Program-made: the position numbers and the translations under genes | Notes under the pieces: generated by a model | Database searches by the model: none | What the model saw: only the letters and a program-made list of their open reading frames with translations | What the model was told of the DNA's origin: nothing | Part shown: positions 56,063 to 64,000 of the stretch, piece by piece | How the letters are laid out: every line of letters starts with the position of its first letter | Position numbering within the stretch: the stretch's first letter is position 1 | NCBI RefSeq assembly: GCF_030052815.1 | Contig: NC_079496.1 | Coordinates: 79,535,652-79,599,651 of the forward strand | DNA: 64,000 nucleotides | Source of the DNA: Hevea brasiliensis | Lineage: Eukaryota; Streptophyta; Magnoliopsida; Malpighiales; Euphorbiaceae | Direction of reading: 5' to 3'

Positions 56063-57477
56063 ACTATATATCAAAAACTCTTTAATTTCATGCATAGGAA
56101 CTTGAATTTAGCAAGAATTTGTAAATTAAGTGGATGAAATTTATGTATATATACTCCATAAATTTCGGCTGCCCTAGGGAGAAATAGGATTGAGTGTTTT
56201 TGAATGGACTTGGAATGAATTAGAAATCATGAATAAAGTATATAAACATAAGGAAATGAGTTAGTTAGTCAACTAGGGTAACTTGTACAAAATTTTTAAT
56301 TTGAGCTAGGGTTTTGGGAGTAAAATGTGGACTTGGATTATGAATTGATTAGAGAACATTTTAATGGTCAATTAGTGACCATTTTAGGTAGATTGACCAA
56401 CAAATGGACTGAAAAATGAGATTGCAAAGTGAGGTTGCAAAGCGCCTAGGGCAATGACATAGGGACTGAAAATTCAGTCCCTTTGCACTGCCATAACTTG
56501 GGCTGTGCTAGTCCAATCGGTGTTTGGCCAATTGGACATGAAACTAAGCTTATAATGGCACATTTTTGCTGAAGAAACCATGCCCAAAAGACCAAAGCAA
56601 GAGGACCAAAACTTGGCCCCAATCCGGATACCCTGAAACTGCCTCTGCAGAATTGACCAAATGAAGCCATAACTCACTGTAGATTTGGTCAATTGACCTG
56701 AAATTTTTACAGCAACAAGTTAAGACATAGACAAACAACTTTCATGAAGAAACCTACCCCAAATTATGGCCAGAACCCATTCAACCAAGTGACTCAAGTT
56801 ACTGTTCATGCACTGTAGATATGGTAAATTTCTGCTGAATGCATATCCGGACAGCTTGGGTTTTTGAGCCATATCTGGAGCTACAAAACTCCAAATGGAG
56901 TGATTCAAAAAAGGAAATTCAACTAGACAAAATAAGGAACAACTTTCATGTTTTACATTTCTTCAAATTCCAACAGTAACAGTGTCCAATGGAAGAGTGA
57001 AGTTGACTCACCAAAACTGAAAAATCTGCTCCTTCGGTTTAATGCTTGGAAATGGTATTAACACTTAATGCCAACAAGTTTTAAACACCAAATGTGGTAT
57101 GTTGGGAGTGCCAAAGTCAATGTACACATTTTTATTCTAAAAGTCAACATTTTTGTTGACCAATGAGGTGAATAGTGACACCAAAACCAAAAAATTAGCA
57201 ATTTTGCCAAAATAACCTAAACTTTGAGAAAGTGACCAAAACTAACAAGTTTTGAATACAAAATGTGGTATGTTGGGAGTATTAAAACCAATGTACCTAT
57301 TGTTTTTGCAAAAGTCAACATTTTAGTTGACTAATGAAATGAATAGTGAGATGAAAACTTGAAATTCAAAAATTGTGAAACTTAAAAATGCAAAATGCCC
57401 TAGTAGGCCTAATGTGATTGGTTTGGATAGTTTGGCATGCCAATAGGGTATTGTTTTAGCAGTACTGCGAAAGGAAA

Positions 57478-57555
57478 GGCTTTATGCCTGTATTCATGGC
57501 TTTATGCCCGTATTCATGGCTTTTATGCCCGTATTCATGGCTTTTATGCCAATTA
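57478..57555 (+). repeat. tandem ~21-base units in L3 3' LTR
   Basis: Same array as 52963-53040. Confidence 0.85.
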
Positions 57556-57960
57556 TGTGATATCATGGCTTTTTAGCCATACTGACTGCATACGTGGTTG
57601 ACGTTCTGCGTCCCATGGTATGACGGCCCGACGCACCGCGGTGTCGGTGCCAACGACCGTTATCGATCGGTCGTTCAAGTATAGGTTACTTGGGCATGGA
57701 AAAGTATAATCAGAATCGAACCGATTGTTAAAGAAAATACGAAAATCAAATATCGGGAATGATTACGATAGAATACAAAGAAACTCAAGATCGGGAAGAA
57801 AATAAATACACAAAAGGCATGAAGAAGTTAATATCATAAAACCTAATTAGCCCTCGACTAAACATTAAGTTGGTAATTATTCAGTTCTTATGAACACAAT
57901 GGCTAAGAAATTATGATTTTTATTTGCATATTATTTCTTTCTATTTTATTATTTGCACCA

Positions 57961-57977
57961 CTAAGCTTTATGCTTAG
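57961..57977 (+). other. hairpin stem 1 in L3 3' LTR
   Basis: CTAAGC..GCTTAG is kept. Stem 2 is disrupted by base changes that look like sequence errors. Confidence 0.6.
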
Positions 57978-58522
57978 CGTCGCTTTGCAAGCGTAAATCT
58001 GAAAGATTGGACAGAGGGCCCAGTAGACCACCAGTTCGGTAGGCGGTTCACGATTACGCATAGTGTGCGTGTCACCTCACTGTCTGATGCATTGGTAGGA
58101 CGCTAGATGTCATTTTGGTATTTTGTAATTGATTTTAATTTCTCATATGTATTTGAAACTTATGTAATGTATTTTGATATTCATGTAAATAATGAAAAGT
58201 GTGGTTGTAAATGGAAAAGTGAATGTTTATATATGAATTATGCATGGTATCATATGAGATGGAAAATGAATATAGGAAGTGTTTTCACGAGTTACAAGAA
58301 CTGTTTTCTCCATTTTTAGCCGGTGATTCCTTGGATTTTCTTTAAAATTTTCGGAACCTCAAAGAAATAATAATTTCGATAAATGGCTTAAAATGAATTA
58401 TATTTCACAAGTTATATTCAAAATTATGATAAAAAAAATTAATTAAGATAAAAATAGAGTGCTCGGCACACTGAGTGGCATAACTTGCTCGGCTACACTG
58501 TAGTTGGGTAAGGGGTGTCACA

Positions 58523-58527
58523 GGGCT
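58523..58527. repeat. target site duplication GGGCT of L3 (right)
   Basis: It pairs with 50661-50665, inside the L2 gag frame. Confidence 0.95.
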
Positions 58528-59469
58528 GGTCTCCTGAACCCCATCCCTGGAGAGCTGCCCACTGATGGTGTGGACTGACCTCTCCTAGGGGTAAGCGTGG
58601 CACAGGCCCCTAAGGTGACCACGACCATGTGGGTGGTGAACTCTGTGCGGTGGACCCTTGAACTTCTTTCCAAATCACGGGTGAGCTAGGCCGGGTCCCC
58701 TCTTCTGCTGTCTCTCCCTTCTGGTCTGCTCACTGATTCTCACTTTTTCAACTCTTATTGCAGCTTCCACTAGCTTGCTAAATTCTGTGATTCCCAAGGC
58801 AGTGAGCTGGATCTTGATGTTGTCATTTAGTCCCTCTTCAAATCTCTTGCACCTTTCAGCTTCATTAGGGACTATCTCCCTTCCATAGCGGCTCAATCGA
58901 ACAAATTCCTTCTCATACTCGGCCACTGACAACTGCCTCTGCCTCAGATTAATGAACTCTCTTCTTCTCTCTTCCAGGTATACAGTACCCACATATTTCT
59001 TCTTGAATTCGGAGAGGAAGAAGTCCCAAGTTACAGCTTCTGGCTGCACTTCACTGGACACAGTGTCCCACCATTCGTAGGCATCGTCTTGTAACAAGGA
59101 TACAGCAGCTTCTAAGTTCTGCTCTGGGGTGCAGTGGAGTTGTTTTAAGACTCTGCCCGTTCTGTTCAACCAATTTTCGGCTGCAACAGAGTCATCTTCC
59201 CTCTTGCCGAAGAAATCCACCGCCCCAAACTTTCTTAGCCTTTCCAGGTGTGATTTCTGCTGTGGAGCTGGTGGTGGTGGTGGTGCTGGCATTACTCCGG
59301 CCATTTGTCTAAAGAAGTCGGCCATTTGTTGGAACATGGCCTGTGGAGGCTGAGCAGGCTCTGCCTGAGCTGGCGGAGTAGGTTCTCCCCTACCCCCAGT
59401 CTCAGCTGCTACCGGTGGAGCATGACTCTCCACTTCCTCCTCAACTGCCCTCTGAGATGAAGGGTCCAT
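58528..59469 (-). pseudogene. L2 gag, capsid part
   Basis: The ATG at 59469 follows an acceptor-like TTATTTTGAATAG|G by three bases and gives MDPSSQRAVEEEVESH. The frame (264 codons) has a Pro/Ala/Gln-rich N-terminus with MFQQMADFFRQMAGVMPAP. The capsid region follows (KFGAVDFFGKREDDSVAAEN, LHCTPEQNLEAAVSLLQ, YEWWDTV, WDFFLSEFKKKYV, EYEKEFVRLSRYG, CKRFEEGLNDN) and then the charged RVEKVRISEQTRRERQQKRG. It ends at an in-frame TGA at 58675. The same frame goes on (FGKKFKGPPHRVHHPHGRGH) to a TAG near 58590 and then to L3. The nucleocapsid half lies at 50416-50660. The length and motifs suit a full Ty3-type capsid; only the stops and L3 break it. Confidence 0.94.
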
Positions 59470-59579
59470 ATCCTATTCAAAATAAGAAAAACAAACAGAT
59501 CTGCATTAGTGTCACCTCGACTCTTACAAATGCAATGCATGGTATGGACTCAATCTAGGACCAGAAACGCCTAAACCGT
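59470..59579 (-). promoter_or_regulatory. L2 conserved leader and acceptor-like site
   Basis: This is the - strand version of the L3 leader. The acceptor AG is at 59474-59473, four bases before the ATG. Confidence 0.5.
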
Positions 59580-59591
59580 GCTCTGATACCA
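59580..59591 (-). other. primer binding site of L2
   Basis: On the - strand TGGTATCAGAGC, five bases after the LTR end. Confidence 0.95.
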
Positions 59592-60219
59592 CTAAATGTG
59601 ACACCCCTTACCCGTGTACAGTATACCCGAGTAAATAATGCCACACGGTGTACCGACACACTCTAATATACCTTAATTAATTTATATCATATCTTTGAAT
59701 ATAATTTATGAAACATACTTTATTTAAGCCATTTATCGAAAATATTGTTTATTTGAGGTTCCGAAAATTTTATAGAAAATACGGCGGAGTACCGGCTAAA
59801 AATGGAGAAAACAGTTCTTCGGAACCTGTTAAAAGCACTTCCAAATAATTTTCCAAACAATCCCAACTTCAATTCATCAACAAAGTCTCAACAACATTTC
59901 AATTTCAGGTCTCAACAACCTTTTCATTTCTCAAACATCCCTTTCTCAGGGTTCTCATATATAAACAACAATTAAATATTCAAATTACTCCCATACATAA
60001 CCATAAATCTTTATTATTTACATGGACCTCAAAATACATTACATAAATCACAAATACATATGAGAAAATAAAAATTGAATTACAAAATGACAAAATGACA
60101 TCTAGTGTCCTACCAATGCATTGCAGGTGACGAGGTGACACGGACACTGTGCAGAACTGCAGGATGGACTCACCCAGTCTGTGGTCTACTGGGCTCACGA
60201 TCGGGATCTCCAGTACCTA

Positions 60220-60257
60220 CGCGTGGCAAAAGCAACGTGCTAAGCAATAATGCTTAG
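60220..60257 (-). other. twin hairpin in L2 5' LTR
   Basis: CGCGT..ACGTG (one wobble-type change) and CTAAGCA..TGCTTAG. Confidence 0.65.
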
Positions 60258-61852
60258 TGGTGCAATAATATAATAAAAGAAAATAGCAAGAAAATAAATG
60301 TGTATAGAATGTGTATGCTTTCTTTGTTTGGTATTGGTATATTCATTTTTTTCATTAACGTTGTTCACTTTTATTCATTTGGTTGCCCAAGTAACCTACA
60401 CTAGATGACTGGACTGGATAACGGGTAACCGCCTTTGGGTACCTAGTACCTCGTGCCGTCACACGATCTGTCACATATGCATCTCCTACAGGCAATGTGA
60501 GCAGCTAACAAGTCGTAAGTAATATCAGGCACTAGGCCAAGTCTCAATACAAAGTCGAATGGCTAAAAGCCATGAAATCACGAGAATGGCATATTGCCAT
60601 GTGCGATCGCTAATCGAACCCTATTGGCATGCCAAACTATCCAAACCAATCTTGTTAGGTATACTAGGGCATTTGAAACTTTTAAATTCTTCAATTTGTG
60701 AATTTCAAATTTTTGGTGTCACTATTCATCTTATTGGTCAACAAAAATGTTGACTTTTAGAATAAAAATATGTACATTGACTTTGGCACTCCCAACATAC
60801 CACATTTGGCATTCCAAACTTGTTGGCATTAAGCATTTATACCATTTCAAAGTTTAAACCAACACAAGCAGAATTTTCAGTTTTTGTGAGTCAACTTCAC
60901 TGTTCCATTGGACACTGTTGCTATGGGAATTTGAAGAAATGTAAAACATGAAAGTTGTTCCTTATTTTGTCTAGTTGAATTTCCTTTTTTGAATCACTCC
61001 ATTTGGAGTTTTGTAACTCTAGATATGGTCCAAAAATCACAGCTGGCCGGATTCCCATTCTGCAGAAATTACCATATCTACAGTAACATGAACAGTGACT
61101 TCCACTGCCATTTGGGTTAGGTTCTGGCCATAATTTGGGGTAGGTTCCTTCATGAAAGTTGTTTTTCTATGTCTTAGCTTGTTGCTGTAAATATTTCAGG
61201 TCAATTGACCATATCTACAGTGAGTTATGGCCAAATGAACAGTTACTGTTCATTTGGTCAATTCTGTAGAATCAGTTGCAGGGTATCCGGATTGGGGCCA
61301 AGTTTTGGTCCTCTTGCTTTGGTCTTTTGGGCATGGTTTCTTCAGCAAAAATGTGACATTATAAGCCTAGTTTCATGTCCAATTGGCCAAACACCAATTG
61401 GACCAACACAGCCAAAGTTATGGCTGTGTAATTGGACTGAAATCTCAGTCCATTGCTGTTGTCCTAGGGCAGCTTACTCCTTCTCTTTGCAATCCTATTT
61501 TTCAGTCCAAATTGTGCTCAACTTACCTAAAATAGTCACTAATTGACCATTAAAAAGTTCTCTAACAATTTCCTAAGCCAAGTCACATTTTCACCTTTCC
61601 TAAACCCTAATTCAATTTCATGATTTATGCCATTTACCTTGGTTAGCTACTAATGCATTACTCATATGTTTATAACTTCAAACATGGTTTCTATTTCACT
61701 TCAAGCTCATCAAAAACACTCCTACATATTCCTTTACTAGGGCAGCCGAAATTCAAGTGCTCATACACATAGGTTTTTGTTCATTTAAATTACAAGTCTT
61801 ACTAAGTTCAAGTCCAAAATCATGAAATTTAAGAGTTTTATGTTTATAGTTA

Positions 61853-62177
61853 CACTAACCTTGAATGGGCAGAATTTCCAAAGCCCCAAACTTCACTTTC
61901 TTTCCTCTTGTTGGCTGCCAAAAGCTTGTTTAAGGTGTGGGGTAAAATTTTAATGAAGAGAGGTTAGAGAAATATGGTGGAAATGAAGGAAATCTAAAGC
62001 TTGAAAAAGCTTTAATGGAGGGTGGCTATGGAATGGGTTTCGGCTGGCTTTTGGGGGAAGGATGGCTGCTGCAATTTTTTTCTTATTTTGGTCTTCTTTT
62101 ATCTCTTTTAATAGTTAGTCAAATGATAGCTCAATTGTGATTGGTCATAATTTATAAATGACATCATCAAGATGTCA
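61853..62177 (-). promoter_or_regulatory. L2 5' LTR promoter inverted repeat, leader and splice-donor-like site
   Basis: TGACATCATCAAGATGTCA (62159-62177), ATTGG at 62140, and CAAG|GTTAGTG. With the acceptor at 59473 it would delimit a leader intron of about 2.4 kb. Confidence 0.5.
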
Positions 62178-62720
62178 TAAATGAGCTTTTCTTTGATTTT
62201 TCTTTTTTTTTCATCACTACTCAATTTCAATTTAATTTCTAGTAATGTTTATTCATATTTTATGTCATATTAATTATTTACTCAACTGGACAAGTCGGCC
62301 AAAAATCACCTCTGAAGGCGAAATGACCCAAATGCCCTCCGTTTGGCTGAACGGGTCAAATTTGTTTGTACAGATTGAAAAAATTTTATAGGTATTTTCT
62401 TGGCATTCTAGTGCCATGGGAACCTCAATAACCCTTTTCTAGAGTCCCAAAAATTATTTTATAATTTTTCCCCCGGGTCTAGGGCTCCTCGTTGCGAGAA
62501 CCGCAACTTCCCTCTGGTTACCCATCGCTAGGGCACCGGCTCGTTTAACTTGGTTGTATTTTATTTCTAAAATTTTTACTAAATTTTTCTTATTAATATT
62601 TGAGTTAATTATGATTCCCGACTTTAGTTTAAATACTTTTCCGGACGTTCTAGCTGTCCGGACCGACACCGGTCACCGGAACAGTAGAATGTACGGAGTT
62701 AGTACAGGGAGAGTGTTACA

Positions 62721-62725
62721 CTCTC
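62721..62725. repeat. target site duplication CTCTC of L2 (right)
   Basis: It pairs with 43815-43819. Confidence 0.95.
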
Positions 62726-62910
62726 AGCTCATTTAACTTCTTATGTTCTGTTTTTCTTATTTATACTTAACTAATTGGCAATTACTAATTATTTGGGTTT
62801 AAGGCTTATCTGGTTGTCTTAAGTGTGGTTCTAATCCCTTTAATTGTCCGGACCGACACCGGTCACCAGAATAGTGAAATATACCAGGCTATGCAAATGG
62901 GGGTGTTACA
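62726..62910 (-). mobile_element. 5' LTR of L1, part 2 (5' tip)
   Basis: It matches 35417-35601 of the 3' LTR and ends GGGTGTTACA. Confidence 0.95.
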
Positions 62911-62915
62911 TAAAA
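62911..62915. repeat. target site duplication TAAAA of L1 (right)
   Basis: It pairs with 32088-32092. Confidence 0.95.
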
Positions 62916-63769
62916 AGACTAGTAAAAGAATTATAACTTAAATAATATTACAAATGTGACTTATATAAGAATATAACTATAAGTTTAAATTTTAGATTAT
63001 TCATATCTGGTACATTATTAATACAAATTTCTGAACTGAGCATCTACAAAAAAGAACATGGCAGGATAGAACACAGTTAATATTAGAAACTAAATTAATT
63101 ATAAATCTAAATTATTTAAACTATGGTTTATTTCTACCTTTATTTGTATATTATTATTTTCTTACTATATTATTGCACCACTAAGCAACAATGCTTAGCG
63201 CAATGGATTTATTTCCTCACGCAGGTACTGAAGTTAAAGCCCAGCGAATACTAAACAGAGATTTTGGAGTTCTGATCTGCAGAGTGTTCTAGGTTGTCAC
63301 CTCCTCAGCAATGCATGTAGATAGGGCCCATATAGATCATATTATGTATTTTGTACATTATATTTAGTCATTATTTGTAATATAAATTATGAATTGTATG
63401 TTGAAATACCGATTATGAAATTGTAATTAATTTGTAAATCATGTAAATTAATGAAACTTGAGAATTTATATATATAAATTATGCATAAATGGAAATGCAT
63501 GGAAATGAATATGAAATTGAGATATATGATTGAAATTTGAAATATGAAATGGTTATGAGAATAATTGATGAGATAATTATGATTAGCATGAATGAGATTT
63601 TTATTGTAAAATATTATTGAAAATTTCAAACAGATGAATGATAAAATGCGCCAAATAAAAATAAAATAGGGGAAACTCTGCTGGTTTCTCCGTAAAAAAA
63701 AATTGATATTAAAAGATAATAACTTGAAAATGATTAAAGGAATAAAGTAAGATAAGATAGGGTGCTCCG
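62916..63769 (+). mobile_element. 3' LTR of L0, part 2
   Basis: It runs parallel to 27675-28530 of the 5' LTR and includes the hairpin CTAAGCA..TGCTTAG (63181-63198). It stops at GGTGCTCCG, about 60 bases before the expected LTR end. Confidence 0.93.
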
Positions 63770-64000
63770 TGTAACACCCCGTTGCATAGCCTAGTATATT
63801 TCACTGTTCAGGTGACCGGTGTCGGTCCGGACAATTAAGGAGATTAGAGCCACATTTAAGACAACTTGAGAAGCCATAAACACAAATAATTAGTAATGTT
63901 TAATTAGTTAACTATAAATAAGAAAAACAGAACATAAGAGGTTAAACGAGCCGAGAGTCACAGCGATGAGTGACCTCCTCGGGAACGACTGCGAAGTCGT
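63770..64000 (+). mobile_element. start of a further + strand LTR (family C), cut by the window end
   Basis: TGTAACACCCC..GCATAGCCTAGTATATTTCA matches the 5' tip of the L1 LTRs read in the opposite direction (62910 down to 62726 and 43800). It is either a solo LTR or a complete element; the window ends first. Confidence 0.9.

Larger units (their letters stand above)
50666..58522 (+). mobile_element. L3: gag-only non-autonomous element, 7857 bases (+ strand)
   Basis: The 5' LTR is 50666-54018, the interior 54019-55196, and the 3' LTR 55197-58522. The interior keeps PBS, leader, a damaged gag and PPT; pol is entirely absent. The near-identical LTRs and the intact GGGCT duplication make it the youngest insertion of the nest by position. 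Confidence 0.96.
55197..58522 (+). mobile_element. 3' LTR of L3, 3326 bases (mosaic)
   Basis: It is the same mosaic as the 5' LTR. Most differences are clustered at CAG/CTG versus CG positions (for example near 56440-56660 against 51905-52150, and 57970-58075 against 53460-53580). Confidence 0.95.
43820..62720 (-). mobile_element. L2: full-length - strand chromovirus-type element (family A), interrupted by L3
   Basis: The 3' LTR is 43820-46922, the interior 46923-59596, and the 5' LTR 59597-62720. Without L3 the interior is about 4.8 kb. Gag and protease lie in one reading frame. It is the same family as R1 and LTR1. Confidence 0.96.
59597..62720 (-). mobile_element. 5' LTR of L2, 3124 bases
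   Basis: On the + strand TGTGACACCCC..GAGTGTTACA. It carries the twin hairpin (60220-60257), three degenerate units (about 60945-61430), the donor-like site (GT at 61859-61858, 861 bases in) and the promoter inverted repeat (62159-62177). Confidence 0.95.
32093..62910 (-). mobile_element. L1: full-length - strand chromovirus-type element (family C), interrupted by L2
   Basis: The 3' LTR is 32093-35601, the interior 35602-40492, and the 5' LTR 40493-43819 plus 62726-62910. The LTRs are 3509 and about 3512 bases. The interior has PPT, pol, gag and PBS in the expected - strand order. Its gag-pol is closed by many single-base stops but keeps the domain order. Confidence 0.95.
24570..63769 (+). 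mobile_element. L0: non-autonomous element with ~4-kb LTRs and a 355-base interior
   Basis: The two LTRs start TGTAACACTCTCC and flank an internal region at 28588-28942. That region has a PBS, a conserved leader, a 10-codon reading frame, the pre-PPT inverted repeat and a PPT, but no gag or pol. Such an element must be copied by enzymes made elsewhere. Its 3' LTR is split by L1 (32093-62910) and its last ~60 bases lie beyond another LTR starting at 63770. The right target duplication is outside the window. Confidence 0.9.

Overview
The window is plant nuclear heterochromatin made almost entirely of nested Ty3/gypsy LTR retrotransposons of the chromovirus type. The primer binding sites match the initiator-Met tRNA type (TGGTATCAGAGC), gag has CCHC knuckles, the pol order is PR-RT-RNaseH-IN, and a GPY module and a C-terminal chromodomain follow the integrase. 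The whole window is AT-rich. I see no host gene, tRNA, rRNA or CRISPR array. The species cannot be named from this sequence; a eudicot-like plant is likely.

Layout. 1-2486 is the 3' half of a + strand pol (called R1), followed by its 3' LTR (2487-5606). A second + strand LTR lacking its first ~80 bases follows (5607-8676). Then come an 80-base stub of a - strand element with its PBS (8677-8756) and that element's 5' LTR (8757-12312). 12313-23794 is a stack of solo LTRs. A - strand LTR fragment (12349-12903 + 23727-23794) was hit by a - strand solo LTR (12904-23721, TSD TTCTA). That solo LTR was in turn hit by a 4.47-kb - strand solo LTR (14597-19067, TSD GTTTT) and by a 3.92-kb + strand solo LTR (19631-23546, TSD CCCAT). 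23795-24569 holds two + strand LTR 3' ends.

From 24570 a four-level nest begins. L0 is an element with ~4-kb LTRs around an internal region of only 355 bases. L1 (32093-62910, - strand, TSD TAAAA) sits in the 3' LTR of L0 and carries a stop-ridden gag-pol. L2 (43820-62720, - strand, TSD CTCTC) sits in the 5' LTR of L1 and carries a fuller gag-pol. L3 (50666-58522, + strand, TSD GGGCT) sits in the gag of L2 and carries only a damaged gag. A further + strand LTR starts at 63770, inside the last ~60 bases of the L0 3' LTR, and runs off the window.

How the parts relate. R1 and L2 belong to one family; both carry an intron-like insert in the integrase. L0 and L3 keep the PBS, the ~110-base leader, the pre-PPT inverted repeat and the PPT seen in L2, but lack enzymes, so they look like passengers of an L2-like element. 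All LTR families share an unusual architecture. Most have a promoter inverted repeat (TGACATC..GATGTCA). All families except the outermost fragments show a splice-donor-like site about 860-890 bases into the LTR, matched by an acceptor-like site just before the gag ATG. All have an array of ~200-base degenerate units and a twin hairpin whose stems differ in sequence but still pair. The most interesting signals are the putative leader intron, the covarying hairpins, the mosaic LTR of L3, and a systematic CAG/CTG-to-CG substitution pattern that looks like a base-calling artefact of CHG-methylated DNA.
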